Below are positions 16,988 through 25,944 of a stretch of 64,000 nt of DNA, one piece after another. A model generated the notes under the pieces. It was not told the DNA's origin. It ran no database searches and was given only the letters and a program-made list of their open reading frames with translations. Every line of letters starts with the position of its first letter. Position 1 is the first letter of the stretch. Origin of the DNA: Mycobacterium sp. (GTDB taxonomy: Bacteria; Actinomycetota; Actinomycetes; Mycobacteriales; Mycobacteriaceae); assembly GCA_003987775.1 (NCBI GenBank), contig RXJD01000021.1:221464-285463 (forward strand), written 5' to 3'. Both the position numbers and the translations under genes were made by a program.

Positions 16988-17287
16988 ATGTCCGAGGAAA
17001 AATCAGCACCCGCGCAGCTTCGGCGAGCGCGCCGGCCGATCCGATTGATCTGGATTGCCGCCGTCATCGGTGGCGTGGCGGTCAGTTTCGGTGCGGCGGA
17101 GGCCCAGACGCTTGGCAATGCACCGACTTCCATCACAGCCACGCCCGAGGACCCCTGCCTGCTGACCAACACCTGCGGCCTGGAGAGCCAGATCGCCGAA
17201 GATGAGCAGCAAGGCAGGGACTTTCAGGCCTACTGCGACGAGCTGAAGCTGAAGAACATCGTGATCCCCGAGTGCGAGCCGGCCTGA
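16988..17287 (+). CDS. Small exported or membrane-anchored protein, unknown
   Basis: A 99-residue protein. A basic N-terminus (RRARRPIR) precedes one hydrophobic segment at about residues 22-41 (LIWIAAVIGGVAVSFGAAEA), which can be a signal peptide with a cut after AEA or a signal anchor. The mature part has four Cys (CLLTNTC, YCDEL, PECEP) and could form two disulfides outside the membrane. AAGGAG lies upstream of the ATG. I do not recognise the family; composition and signal fit other small mycobacterial envelope proteins. Confidence 0.7.
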   Translation: MSEEKSAPAQLRRARRPIRLIWIAAVIGGVAVSFGAAEAQTLGNAPTSITATPEDPCLLTNTCGLESQIAEDEQQGRDFQAYCDELKLKNIVIPECEPA

Positions 17288-17306
17288 TCGCGCACCGGGT
17301 GGCCGC

Positions 17307-18611
17307 CTAGCGGGCGGTCCGTTGCAGCTCGTTCGGCCGGCGGCGACGTCGCGGCCGGGCCGCACCCGACCCGCGGCGCCCGGCCGGCTTAGCCGGTTGC
17401 GGCGCAGCGGCTTTGGGAGCCGGGGCGCGATATGGCGCGACCTCGCCGACCAACGCCTGCACCTCCGCGGAGTCGGCGGTCACGTGCTGCGGCTCGACCC
17501 GGATACCGGCCTTGCGCAGCAGCGCCCGGGTGTCCGTGCGTTGCTCGGGCAGTACCAGAGTGACCACGTCGCCCGCATTCCCGGCCCGTGCCGTGCGCCC
17601 CGAACGATGCAGATAGGCCTTGTGCTCGGCGGGCGGATCGATGTGCACCACCAACTCGACCTCGTCGACGTGCACACCACGCGCGGCGATGTCGGTTGCC
17701 ACCAGGACCCTGGCCTCGCCGTTGCTGAAGGCGGCGAGATTGCGGTCACGTGCCGGCTGAGAAAGGTTGCCGTGCAGGTCAACTGACGGGATGCCCGCAT
17801 CGGTGAGCTGCTTGGCGAGCCGGCGGGCGTGATGTTTGGTGCGCATGAACAGAATTCGGCGCCCACTGCCCGAGGCCAGGCGGTGCACGAGTTCCTTCTT
17901 GGCTTCCGCTCCGGCGACGTGGAATACGTGATGGGTCATCGCCGACACCGGCGCGTTCAACTCGTCCACCGAGTGCAGAACCTGATCACGCAGGAACCGG
18001 TTCACGAGTTTGTCGACGCCGTTGTCGAGAGTGGCGGAGAACAGCAGGCGCTGACCGCCGGCCGGGGTAGCGGCCAGGATGCGCGTGACACCTGGCAGGA
18101 AACCCAGGTCGGCCATATGGTCGGCTTCGTCGATGACGGTGACTTCCACCGCGTCGAGGCTGATCAGGCGCTGCTTCATCAGGTCTTCGAGCCGGCCCGG
18201 GCAGGCCACCACGATGTCGATGCCGGACTGCAGCGCCGCTACCTGCCGATTCTGCGACACACCACCGAAGATGGTGGCGACGCGCAGGTTCCGGGCAGCA
18301 GCCAACGGTTCCAGCGTCGCGGTGATCTGGGTGGCCAGTTCACGGGTAGGTGCCAGGACCAGACCCGACGGTCGTGACGGGCGCCGTTTGGCCGACGACA
18401 GCCGGCTGACCAACGGGATCGAGAAGGCGAGCGTCTTTCCGCTGCCGGTTTTGCCGCGTCCCAGGACATCTCGGCCCGCCAGCGTGTCAGGCAGGGTCTG
18501 AACCTGGATCGGGAACGGGGCGGTGATGCCGGCGGCGGTGAGCACGCCGATCAGCGGCGCGCTCACGCCGAGTTCGGCAAAAGTCTTGTCAGTGCTTGGT
18601 TTTGGAGTCAC
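17307..18611 (-). CDS. DEAD-box RNA helicase
   Basis: A 434-residue DEAD-box helicase of the RhlE-like size class. Seen: the Q-motif region (FAELGVSAPL...PFPIQVQTL), Walker A GKTGSGKT, PTRELA, DEAD as VIDEADH, motif III SAT, and the C-terminal HRSGRTARAG. The last 35 residues are strongly basic (PKPAGRRGSG, RPRRRRRPNE), a likely RNA-binding tail. Start is a GTG at 18611. It unwinds structured RNA with ATP and acts in ribosome assembly or RNA decay, often induced by cold. Unrelated to the catabolic genes. Confidence 0.93.
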   Translation of the reverse strand: MTPKPSTDKTFAELGVSAPLIGVLTAAGITAPFPIQVQTLPDTLAGRDVLGRGKTGSGKTLAFSIPLVSRLSSAKRRPSRPSGLVLAPTRELATQITATLEPLAAARNLRVATIFGGVSQNRQVAALQSGIDIVVACPGRLEDLMKQRLISLDAVEVTVIDEADHMADLGFLPGVTRILAATPAGGQRLLFSATLDNGVDKLVNRFLRDQVLHSVDELNAPVSAMTHHVFHVAGAEAKKELVHRLASGSGRRILFMRTKHHARRLAKQLTDAGIPSVDLHGNLSQPARDRNLAAFSNGEARVLVATDIAARGVHVDEVELVVHIDPPAEHKAYLHRSGRTARAGNAGDVVTLVLPEQRTDTRALLRKAGIRVEPQHVTADSAEVQALVGEVAPYRAPAPKAAAPQPAKPAGRRGSGAARPRRRRRPNELQRTAR

Positions 18612-18958
18612 TTTTCGGTGCCTTTCGGGGCATCGGGTGCACCGGATCGTCGCGAGGAGTTCGCGCAGAGCTGGTACAAGCTGGCGAGATTGCCGGTGGG
18701 CAAAATCGATCGCCGCGAGACCGTAGTGCTTGGTGCACGGATCATCTGAACGCGACGCGCTGAGCCGCTGATCTTGGGCTGGCGCCGGTGGGATGAGGAA
18801 CGTTCCACGACGTGTTGGCGGTAGTGATTGGTGGCCAACGTTGTTCCCAGTCTATCTCACCGACGCCTGCGGCCCTAATACGACGCGAATGGGCCCGCTC
18901 ACGGCCCCGCGGTGCTACTTTCGCCTGGCAATCGGTACAGAGTCGGGCAGGAGGCGCA
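18612..18958. other. Divergent intergenic region
   Basis: A gap of 347 bases between the helicase and the secreted protein gene. On the plus side TACTTT at 18916-18921 is a possible -10 box for the gene at 18959. The minus side would be a long leader for the helicase mRNA, which is common for cold-regulated helicases. No convincing gene was found. Confidence 0.4.
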
Positions 18959-19369
18959 ATGTCGGGCACGGTCAGCAGGTTCGTAGCGGGTCTGGCGATG
19001 TTGGCGGTGCCGGTCGCGGTGGCCCCGGTGGCAGCTGCTGAGCCGGGGCCGGGCAGCGGCGAGACCTTTTTCGTCGACTACATGACGCGTGTGTTCGCTC
19101 CCCCGACCTCAGAAGCGGCGGCACGCGCGATAATCCCGCTGGCACAACAGGTCTGCGACGCCAGGGCTCAGGGCCAGACCGACCAGCAGGCGGCCAACAT
19201 CGTGGTGGCCGGCAACGGCGTCGAAACCATAGGTCTGGGCACGGGATCGGTATCGGGAGACGAGGGCACCGCGTTGAACATCGTCAATGCGGCGACCCTG
19301 GCGTACTGCCCGCAGTACAACGCGACCATCGGTGAACCGGTGACGCCCAATCCCATCCCTGTGGAGTGA
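18959..19369 (+). CDS. Secreted DUF732-like protein
   Basis: A 136-residue exported protein. The signal peptide has a hydrophobic core at about 9-25 and a cut after AAAEP. The mature part follows the DUF732 pattern of mycobacterial secreted proteins: FFVDYMTRVF, a helix leading to AQQVCDAR with one Cys, and the final LAYCPQYN with a second Cys, suggesting one disulfide. AGGAGG lies four bases before the ATG at 18959, which rules out the longer in-frame start. Function in the envelope is unknown. Confidence 0.8.
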   Translation: MSGTVSRFVAGLAMLAVPVAVAPVAAAEPGPGSGETFFVDYMTRVFAPPTSEAAARAIIPLAQQVCDARAQGQTDQQAANIVVAGNGVETIGLGTGSVSGDEGTALNIVNAATLAYCPQYNATIGEPVTPNPIPVE

Positions 19370-19390
19370 GTCCGCGCCTGTCGCTGTGAT

Positions 19391-20242
19391 GTGACTTTGC
19401 CCATAATTGAGGCCATCGCGGTTTCTGACGAGATGGAGCGCTTCACACGCCGGTACGGCAACCAGGTAGAGGTCCAGGGAATTCAATGGTCCTACTACCG
19501 CCTCGGCGCGGGCACACCGGTGCTCTGGTTGACGGGCGGTCTGCGGCGGGCGGCGGCGGCCTCGGCTTTTCTCGAAAGTCTTTCCAGACATCACACCGTC
19601 ATCGCGCCGGACTACGCGCCTGTGCCGTCCATCGCGGAGTTCATGGCCGCTTTCGACGAGATACTGCGCCGCGAATCGGTGGACGCCGTCACCCTGGTGG
19701 GCCAGTCGTACGGGGGAATGTTGGCGCAGGCCTACCTGGCACACCGCCCGCAGGCCGTCACGCGTCTGGTGCTCTCGAGTTCGGGTCCGGTTGCCTACGC
19801 CCGCCGGTGGGTTCCGGCGGCAAAGCTGGGCTCTCTGCTCGCCCGGGTGCTGCCGGAGCGGCTCCTGAAGAAGCTGTTGGCCGCGGGGCTGGCGAGGCTG
19901 GCGCGCCCACTACCGCAACAGGAGCGGGCGCAGATGAGCGAGGTCATTCGGATCCTGCTGCACGAGAAGCTGTCTCGCGCCGATGTGGTGTCCCACTTCG
20001 CCGTCGCCGCGGACGTGATCCGGTCAGGCATGGTCGAACCCGCCGCATTCCGCGGCTGGCACGGCGACGTGGTGGTGCTGAGTGCCGAGAACGACCCGAC
20101 GCAGCGCGACCGGGACATGCCGAAGTACGAGTGGTTGTTCGGGCGCCGTCCGCAGCTGGTCAGCTTGGGACAGCTCGGGCACGCCGCGGTCCTCACCGCC
20201 CCTGACCGCTATGTCGAACTGCTCGAAGGCGCCCTCGAATAA
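19391..20242 (+). CDS. Alpha/beta hydrolase
   Basis: A 283-residue alpha/beta-hydrolase fold protein. The nucleophile elbow is GQSYGG, and the acid and His are probably in ENDPTQRDRD and LGQLGHAAVL. The oxyanion region, usually HGxPG, is LTGGLRRA here. Many family members are esterases, lipases or C-C hydrolases. The GTG at 19391 gives the full fold; an ATG at 19433 (MERFTRRYGN) is an alternative, and neither has a good ribosome-binding site. Not clearly linked to the neighbours. Confidence 0.82.
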   Translation: MTLPIIEAIAVSDEMERFTRRYGNQVEVQGIQWSYYRLGAGTPVLWLTGGLRRAAAASAFLESLSRHHTVIAPDYAPVPSIAEFMAAFDEILRRESVDAVTLVGQSYGGMLAQAYLAHRPQAVTRLVLSSSGPVAYARRWVPAAKLGSLLARVLPERLLKKLLAAGLARLARPLPQQERAQMSEVIRILLHEKLSRADVVSHFAVAADVIRSGMVEPAAFRGWHGDVVVLSAENDPTQRDRDMPKYEWLFGRRPQLVSLGQLGHAAVLTAPDRYVELLEGALE

Positions 20243-20262
20243 CCAGCCTGCGAAGGGTCGGA

Positions 20263-20955
20263 TCAGCTGCCGGCGATGCCGGCGGTTATCAGGACCAGGC
20301 CGACGACCAGGAGCAAGGCGGCGACTTCCATCCGTCGCCGCGAGCCGACCCAGGCGTTCAGCGCCGTCAACGACCGCCGCGTCGTGTGAGGAGCCAGTAG
20401 ATACGCCAGCAGCGACACCTCCACCAACGCAAAGGCGACGATGTTGTAGAGCAACAGCGCCCCAACCTGATTGGTGGCCGCGGCACCGGATGCCAGGATG
20501 ACGGCCAGCGCAGCCAGGTAGTCCACCGACGGCAGCGCGATCCCGAGACCGGCCAGCGCAGCGACCCACAGCTGGCGTCCCGTCAGCAGCTGCCGAAGCC
20601 ACATCTGCAGCTTCTGCACGCGACCTTGGCGTTCCCCGTCGTCGGCGGCGGCTGGACGGTCGCGACGGACGTGGTGTACGGCCGCCCGGACGGCCAGGAC
20701 CGCAGCGACCAGGATCGCCAGTCCGCCGATCAGGACCTGAACCGTGGGCAGCGTGAGGTGAGTGGAGGAGACCAGCCGCCGCCGGAAGACGAAGATGACG
20801 ACCAGACCCACCACCACACCCATGGCGAACCCGCCACACAAGAACGCGCACAGCTGCAGGGCGGGACGGGGCCTGTTCAGCATCAACACCGTCATGCCGA
20901 TGCGGAAGGGCTCGAGGCTCACTGCGAGAGCCATCACCAAGATGGGAATCCACAT
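20263..20955 (-). CDS. Sap/Gap-family membrane protein
   Basis: A 230-residue integral membrane protein with about six hydrophobic segments. The start MWIPILVMALAVSLEPFR, with an EPxRIG motif in the first helix, is the signature of the mycobacterial Gap/Sap family (glycopeptidolipid and sulfolipid addressing proteins), which help carry surface lipids across the inner membrane. A charged cytoplasmic loop is at about 95-115. The ATG at 20955 is taken because the family signature begins there. It is last in a minus-strand run after the STAS gene (35 bases away). No lipid-synthesis genes are next to it. Confidence 0.8.
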   Translation of the reverse strand: MWIPILVMALAVSLEPFRIGMTVLMLNRPRPALQLCAFLCGGFAMGVVVGLVVIFVFRRRLVSSTHLTLPTVQVLIGGLAILVAAVLAVRAAVHHVRRDRPAAADDGERQGRVQKLQMWLRQLLTGRQLWVAALAGLGIALPSVDYLAALAVILASGAAATNQVGALLLYNIVAFALVEVSLLAYLLAPHTTRRSLTALNAWVGSRRRMEVAALLLVVGLVLITAGIAGS

Positions 20956-20990
20956 AGCGTTCCGGTGAAACCGCGCGGGTGCCGGCTGCT

Positions 20991-21311
20991 TCAGTGTCCC
21001 GTCGGCGCGGGTTCGGTGGTGATCAGTTCGGTCAGCCCGCACATGGAAAGAATGGACATCAGCAGCGGATGCGCAATGAGATGGATGTGGTCCGCGTGGG
21101 AGAACAGAGCGTTGACCGCGGCACTGTCGAGATATTCGACGGCGCTGAGGTCGACGGTGAGTTTGCGGTCGCCGCCGGCCGCCTCGGTGGCGGCCTTCGT
21201 CAGAGCTCGGTCGAACGCGTCGATGTTGCTCAAATCGATCTCACCCGTGGCCTTCAGCACGAGTTCACCGTCGTAGCCGTGCGAGGTTTCCAGGGTGAGC
21301 GACGTGGGCAT
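20991..21311 (-). CDS. STAS-domain anti-sigma factor antagonist
   Basis: A 106-residue single STAS domain. The phosphorylatable Ser63 lies in the conserved YLDSAAVNAL. Such proteins bind an anti-sigma kinase when unphosphorylated and release a sigma factor. The ATG overlaps the stop of the upstream GAF-SpoIIE-ATPase gene by one base (ATGA), so both are made together. The upstream protein holds the matching phosphatase and kinase-like domains, making this its likely substrate. Confidence 0.88.
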   Translation of the reverse strand: MPTSLTLETSHGYDGELVLKATGEIDLSNIDAFDRALTKAATEAAGGDRKLTVDLSAVEYLDSAAVNALFSHADHIHLIAHPLLMSILSMCGLTELITTEPAPTGH

Positions 21312-23830
21312 CAGGAGATCCTCGCGGATAGGTGAACCGTGGTTCCGGCAGTGTCGGAGTCGATCGTGACGTCATGCATGAGCGCGCGCATCAGCGAGAT
21401 GCCCCGGCCACGCCGCGGATAGGAATCGGGGTCCGGCGTCTTCCAGGACCCGGTATCGGTGATCGTCAGTTGCACCTGGTCGTCCACTGCCGTCGCGCCC
21501 AGGGTCACGGTGCCCCCCGGGCTGTGACGGTGGCCGTGCTCGATGGCGTTGGCGACCGCTTCTCCGGCGGCGAGGAGTACCTTCGCCGCCTGATCCTGGT
21601 CCATCCGGGCGCGGGACAACCAGTTGCGTAACGCGGAGCGCGACGCCGCCAGGTTCTCCGGGTCGGCGCGGAACGTCATCTCGAGCGGCGCCGGATGGCG
21701 GTAGAGCATGAGGACCACGTCGTCCTGATACCCGTCGTTCGGGGCGAGCCCGGCCATGATCTGGTTCGCGAGGCCGTCGAGTTCGCTGGCGCGGCCGTCC
21801 TGGATGAAGGCGGCGGTGCGGGAGATACCGTGCTCGATCGGCACGCGACGCCGTTCCACCAGGCCGTCGGTGTACAGCGCGAGCGTGGCGCGCGCCGGCA
21901 TCGTCGCGTGCGCTTCCGAGCGCGGCCAGCCGGGCCGCATTCCCAGGGCGATGGTGCGGCCGTCATCGAGCTTCCGGATGGTTCCATCTGCTTCGACGAC
22001 GATGGGTGGGGGGTGGCCGGCGCTGGAATACACCAATTCACCCGTGTCGGGATTGAGTACGACGCAGACGGCGGTCGTGCACGGCGCGCCGGGCAGCCGC
22101 GCGGCGAACCGGTCCATCCCGGCGAGGACCGCGCTGGGGCTGGAGTTGTCGAACAGCAATGCCCGGCAGGCGCTGCGTACCTGGCCCATCACGGTGGCGG
22201 CGGCCAGGCCGTGACCGACACAGTCGCCGACGATCAGCGCAATCCGGCCGTCGTCCAGTTCGACGATGTCGTACCAGTCCCCGCCCACCTGCAGGGGCGG
22301 GCTGGCGGCTTGATAGCGGACCGCGAATCCGTGGGGCAGCTCAGCGGGTCCCAGGATGGCGTGCTGCAGCGCCAGCGCGGTTTCGCGCTGCTGGTCGACC
22401 TGGTGGACCCGCTGCAGACCCTGGCCGAGACGGCCCGCCAGCACCGTGAGCAGGGTCTGGTCTTCGAGTGTGAACGGTCGTTGCGCAGCCAGATCGATCC
22501 ACACGACCAGCACCCCCTCGGGATGCTGCAGCGCGATGCCGGCGGTACCGGGCTTCGCGGTGTTGGGCGTGAGAAGGTCGCCGTCGCGCAACGCGATGAG
22601 CAACGCGCGCTCCTCCGGCGGCAGGTCCGCCCAGTGCGCCGGCTCACCGACGGAGACCACCAGTGGCGCACCGTAGGCAACCGACTTGGTCGCGTCACTG
22701 CGAGCCGGAAAGGTGACAGCCAGCACGCGGCGCGCCCGCCACAGTCGGCGCAGCTCCTCGGCCGCGGTATGCACCGCCTCGTCGACCGTATCCGCTTGTG
22801 CCAGTTCCTGATTGAGCGCGTGCTCGCGTCCGGCCGCCAGCGCCAGGGCGATCGCGGCGTGCCGGGCGAAGTCGCTGACGAGTTCGAGGTAGTCGGTGCC
22901 GAACGCCGACTGCTGCGGGCCGCGCGCGACCGCGATGACGCCGAGCACCGCCTCGTCGGCGATCAGCGGTATGACGATCGCCGAGCGCTCACCGACATCG
23001 GTGAACCCCTCGATCGGATACTGGAAGGAATCGGTGATCAGCGGCAGACCGCGGCGCGCCACGCCGCCCGTGGTGGAGGCATCCATCGGTACCTGCTGAC
23101 CGACCACCTGGGAGGTGTACCGGCCCGCGGTCGCCGCCACCACAAGGGTGTTGACCTGTTGAGCGGGCAGGTCGGGTTCGCCCGGCACCAGCAGGATCGC
23201 CTGCTCGGCATCGGCCAACTCGAGCGCCCGGTTCACGATGAGCTGCAGCGGACCGGTCTGCGGGTCGCCGGACAGCAGCGCCGTGGTGATCTCGCGGCTG
23301 GCGTTGGTCCATCTCGCCGATTCGCGTTCTCGCTCGAACAGGCGCGCATTGTCGATGGCGGCGGCAGCGGCCGTGGCCAATGCCCGCACCGCGCCCTCAT
23401 GAGAATCCGTGAACACCCGACCGGGCCGGTCATCGGCGAGATAGAGGTTGCCGAAATCGGCGGCCCGCACGGTGATCGGTATCGCCAGCAGCGCCCGGAT
23501 CGGCGGGTCGTCCGGCAGCAGTTCCGTGGACCGAGGGGAGGCACTCAGGTCGTCGACTCGAATGCCCTCGCCGACCTGGATGCCACCGAGTCGCTGCGAC
23601 GTGGTGTGGCCGATGCCCTCGTAGATGAACGAGGACAGGGAACCGTCGTTCGCGCGTAGGCCCAACGATCCATATCGGGCACCGGTCAGTTCCATCGCCC
23701 CGTTGACGATTCGGTGCAGTGTCATATCCAGGTCCAGGTCAGACCCGATTTCGACGATGACCCGCACCAATTGCTGCAGTTGGTCGCGAGCCGCCACCAA
23801 CTCGTCGAGCCGTTCGTGGATTCCACTCAC
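21311..23830 (-). CDS. GAF-SpoIIE phosphatase-HATPase sensor
   Basis: An 839-residue cytoplasmic multi-domain regulator. An N-terminal helical stretch leads to three GAF domains (about 25-165, 190-335, 345-490), a SpoIIE/PP2C-type phosphatase (about 500-710; GGDWYDIVEL, VGDCVGHGLAAA, YSSAGHPPP) and a C-terminal RsbW-like ATPase (about 725-835; GEAVANAIEHGH, GRGISLMRALM). The combination can both phosphorylate and dephosphorylate a STAS protein, and such a STAS gene overlaps downstream. It probably tunes a SigF-type stress response to small molecules or light sensed by GAF. A GTG start at 23830 is used; no TM segments. Confidence 0.9.
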   Translation of the reverse strand: MSGIHERLDELVAARDQLQQLVRVIVEIGSDLDLDMTLHRIVNGAMELTGARYGSLGLRANDGSLSSFIYEGIGHTTSQRLGGIQVGEGIRVDDLSASPRSTELLPDDPPIRALLAIPITVRAADFGNLYLADDRPGRVFTDSHEGAVRALATAAAAAIDNARLFERERESARWTNASREITTALLSGDPQTGPLQLIVNRALELADAEQAILLVPGEPDLPAQQVNTLVVAATAGRYTSQVVGQQVPMDASTTGGVARRGLPLITDSFQYPIEGFTDVGERSAIVIPLIADEAVLGVIAVARGPQQSAFGTDYLELVSDFARHAAIALALAAGREHALNQELAQADTVDEAVHTAAEELRRLWRARRVLAVTFPARSDATKSVAYGAPLVVSVGEPAHWADLPPEERALLIALRDGDLLTPNTAKPGTAGIALQHPEGVLVVWIDLAAQRPFTLEDQTLLTVLAGRLGQGLQRVHQVDQQRETALALQHAILGPAELPHGFAVRYQAASPPLQVGGDWYDIVELDDGRIALIVGDCVGHGLAAATVMGQVRSACRALLFDNSSPSAVLAGMDRFAARLPGAPCTTAVCVVLNPDTGELVYSSAGHPPPIVVEADGTIRKLDDGRTIALGMRPGWPRSEAHATMPARATLALYTDGLVERRRVPIEHGISRTAAFIQDGRASELDGLANQIMAGLAPNDGYQDDVVLMLYRHPAPLEMTFRADPENLAASRSALRNWLSRARMDQDQAAKVLLAAGEAVANAIEHGHRHSPGGTVTLGATAVDDQVQLTITDTGSWKTPDPDSYPRRGRGISLMRALMHDVTIDSDTAGTTVHLSARIS

Positions 23831-24082
23831 CAGCTGACGCCCGCGCTGCCTGCTGACTGCCGGTCGTTGTTCATAGTTTTCGTGCCTAGTCGTCGGGTTT
23901 CGTCATTTGTGCGCCGTGCCCGTGTTCTGCCCGTTCAATCACAGCACCCGCTCCCCTACCCGCCAACACCGGTCTGCAAACTCGCCGACGGTCGCGCTGA
24001 ACGGCACTGCGACGGTCGGGCGGCGACCCGCTCGGTGAGGCCCGTGCCGGTAGCCGCGAGTCGGCCGGCCAGCGCGGCCGGG

Positions 24083-24526
24083 TCAGTGTCCGGCCAGTCG
24101 TCCCGGGGGTGGACGCGTCATGCGGGCCATCCCGTCGTGGTCGTCGGAGCGATAAATGCAGGGATCGTCATGTTCGCTGCCGTACGCGACAAAGCCCGCC
24201 AGCGGGCTCACCATCTGCCTGGCGATGTCGGCATCCAGAGTCGGCTCTGATGACGGATCGTCGAACGGTCTGAGTGATGCGATTGTTCGAGCCAGGGGTT
24301 TTCGGTGGTCGGGATCGCCGGTGACGTCCACGACCGGTCTTCCGTTCACAAATAACGTGTACATGTCGTGCTCGGGAAACCCGTAGTTGAATCTGAGCAC
24401 CCACCATTGACCTGATCGTTCAGTGGCATAAGGGAAGTACTTGTATCCCGTTCGCATCCAATGGGGCTGGGCGTCGGCCACACTCGCCGACGGGGGTCTC
24501 TGCCCTGATTCCCCCGCACCGCGCAT
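24083..24526 (-). CDS. Conserved-looking hypothetical protein
   Basis: A 147-residue protein without signal peptide or membrane segment. The middle (FNYGFPEHDMYTLFVNGRPVVDVTGD) and the end (LAGFVAYGSEHDDPCIYRSDDHD) are rich in aromatic and acidic residues and look like a folded domain. I do not recognise a family. The start at 24526 is supported by a TAAACT box ending 6 bases upstream, the pattern of a leaderless message. It stands alone between the regulator genes and tRNA-Cys. Confidence 0.65.
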   Translation of the reverse strand: MRGAGESGQRPPSASVADAQPHWMRTGYKYFPYATERSGQWWVLRFNYGFPEHDMYTLFVNGRPVVDVTGDPDHRKPLARTIASLRPFDDPSSEPTLDADIARQMVSPLAGFVAYGSEHDDPCIYRSDDHDGMARMTRPPPGRLAGH

Positions 24527-24532
24527 ACCGCG

Positions 24533-24538
24533 AGTTTA
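24533..24538 (-). promoter_or_regulatory. -10 element of a leaderless promoter
   Basis: TAAACT on the minus strand with 6 bases to the ATG at 24526 fits a leaderless mycobacterial promoter for the hypothetical gene. Confidence 0.45.
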
Positions 24539-24877
24539 GGTAATCCCTCTTCAATACGGGTGCGGGATCGGTCAACGCGGCTTTGCGCGGCCGTGCTATC
24601 CCGCACCGGTATAGATGCAAAACGTGCGACCGGTAGATAGCCGGCCCCTCTTGCGATCTTCGACGTGGTCAGCGAAAAGACTGGTGCAAACACCGGGAAC
24701 GGGTGAGCTTGGCGACCCAGGCCGCCCGCAGAAGCGGATCCGTGGTGGTCGCCGCGAACGGCACAGTCACCGAGATCGACCGGCCGGCTCAATAACCCGC
24801 GCAGCCCCTTTCGTAACGATCAGAGCGAGGTAAACACTGGGCCGCGGCCGGCCCGGGCTGGCACGGTAGGGGTTCGC
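24539..24877. other. Intergenic region before tRNA-Cys
   Basis: About 340 bases without a convincing gene. A TAAACA at 24831-24836 could be the -10 box for tRNA-Cys. Nothing else could be read with confidence. Confidence 0.3.
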
Positions 24878-24948
24878 GCGGGTGTGGCTGAGTGGCTAGG
24901 CAGCGGCCTGCAAAGCCGTACACACGGGTTCGAATCCCGTCACTCGCT
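24878..24948 (+). tRNA. tRNA-Cys (GCA)
   Basis: A 71-base cloverleaf. The acceptor arms GCGGGTG and CACTCGC pair over 7 positions with one G-U. The D-arm is GGCTGAGTGGC..., the anticodon loop CTGCAAA carries GCA and closes with GCGGC/GCCGT, and the T-arm is ACGGG-TTCGAAT-CCCGT. The discriminator base is T, and CCA is not encoded, as is usual in this genus. Confidence 0.95.
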
Positions 24949-24961
24949 CCGCGCCCCTGCT

Positions 24962-25023
24962 GGCGAGCAGACACAAAAGCACCTTGGAACGCGCGCTCCG
25001 ACGGGATTCTGTGTCTGCTCGCC
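24962..25023. terminator. Long hairpin, probable bidirectional terminator
   Basis: Perfect 14-base inverted repeat: GGCGAGCAGACACA at 24962-24975 and its complement TGTGTCTGCTCGCC at 25010-25023, with a 34-base loop. The loop contains a second imperfect hairpin around GGAACGCGCGCTCC. It lies between the 3' ends of tRNA-Cys and the convergent LLM gene, so it can end both transcripts. From memory, hairpins starting GAGCAGACGCAAAA are common at gene ends in fast-growing mycobacteria, and this looks like one of them. Confidence 0.75.
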
Positions 25024-25032
25024 GTGTAGACG

Positions 25033-25863
25033 TCACCCGCGGTACTGCGCGACCCGCGCCGCATAGTCGTCGAGCAAGCGCAGCGACTCGTCATGCGGTT
25101 TGGTGGGCAGCAGCAACGCCAGCTGACCGAAGCCCAGATCCTCGGCGGCGCGCCAGTATTCGAGATTATTGGGGGTTCCGAACATCGCCAGCGGGACGTC
25201 GTGACCCGCGGCGTTGCGCAGCTGGTCGACGCGCCGGCTGATGTTCTCGATCGGAAACGGATTGGATATCCACCCGGCGCCGTGGCGGACCACCCGCTTC
25301 ACCGTGGCGTCGGAATTGCCGCCGATGTAGATGGGCGGATGCGGCTTCTGCACCGGCTTGGGCCGGCTGTAGGACGGCGGGAAGTCCACGTATTTGCCGT
25401 GGTACTCGGCGGGTTCGTCGGTCCACAGCGCCTTGATCGCCTCGATGCGTTCGTCCAGGAGCGCGCCCCGCGTCTTCGGATCGGTCCCGTGGTCGCGCAT
25501 CTCCTCGAGATTCCATCCGGCGCCGACACCGAATACGAACCGCCCACCCGAGATCAGGTCGATGCTGGCCGCCTCCTTGGCCGTGACGATCGGGTCGCGC
25601 TGGATGAGCAATGCGATACCGGTGAAAAGCTCGATCGTGGACGTCACCGCGGCGGCCGCCGCCAGGGTGACGAACGGATCCAGAGTGCGGTAGTAGATCT
25701 TCGGCAGGTCACCGCCGAGCGGATACGGCGACTCGCGACTGGCCGGGATGTGGGTGTGTTCGGCGATCACCAACGATTCGAATCCGCGCTCCTCGATCGC
25801 CCGCGCCAGCGAGACGGTGTCGATGCTGTCGTCGTTGACGAACGTGGAGATTCCGAACTTCAT
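25033..25863 (-). CDS. LLM class F420-dependent oxidoreductase
   Basis: A 276-residue luciferase-like protein. The N-terminus (MKFGISTFVNDDS), FESLVIAEHTHIP, and the phosphate-binding LISGGRFVFGVGAGWN with NLEEMRDHG are the standard marks of actinobacterial F420-using LLM enzymes (the branch with a TIGR03619-like layout). The loop RPKPVQKPHPPIYIGGNS is likewise typical. The ATG at 25863 begins the fold. No linked pathway; the gene is convergent with tRNA-Cys and divergent from a deazaflavin-dependent nitroreductase gene, with which it may share F420 metabolism. Confidence 0.9.
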   Translation of the reverse strand: MKFGISTFVNDDSIDTVSLARAIEERGFESLVIAEHTHIPASRESPYPLGGDLPKIYYRTLDPFVTLAAAAAVTSTIELFTGIALLIQRDPIVTAKEAASIDLISGGRFVFGVGAGWNLEEMRDHGTDPKTRGALLDERIEAIKALWTDEPAEYHGKYVDFPPSYSRPKPVQKPHPPIYIGGNSDATVKRVVRHGAGWISNPFPIENISRRVDQLRNAAGHDVPLAMFGTPNNLEYWRAAEDLGFGQLALLLPTKPHDESLRLLDDYAARVAQYRG

Positions 25864-25944
25864 CGCGCTACCCCTGTCGGTTCGGCGTCGCATCCCTGAC
25901 ACCAACGACCTTAGGCTGTGTTGGGCCCGAGAGGAGAAACGTCG

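Noticed and set aside
17301-17322. Small GC hairpin between the small exported gene and the helicase
   Set aside because: Only six or seven imperfect pairs; too weak to call a terminator.
23876-23900. GTTT-N15-GGGTTT resembling a SigF promoter
   Set aside because: It points away from the SpoIIE/STAS genes and no plus-strand gene starts nearby; GGGTTT differs from the GGGTAT consensus.
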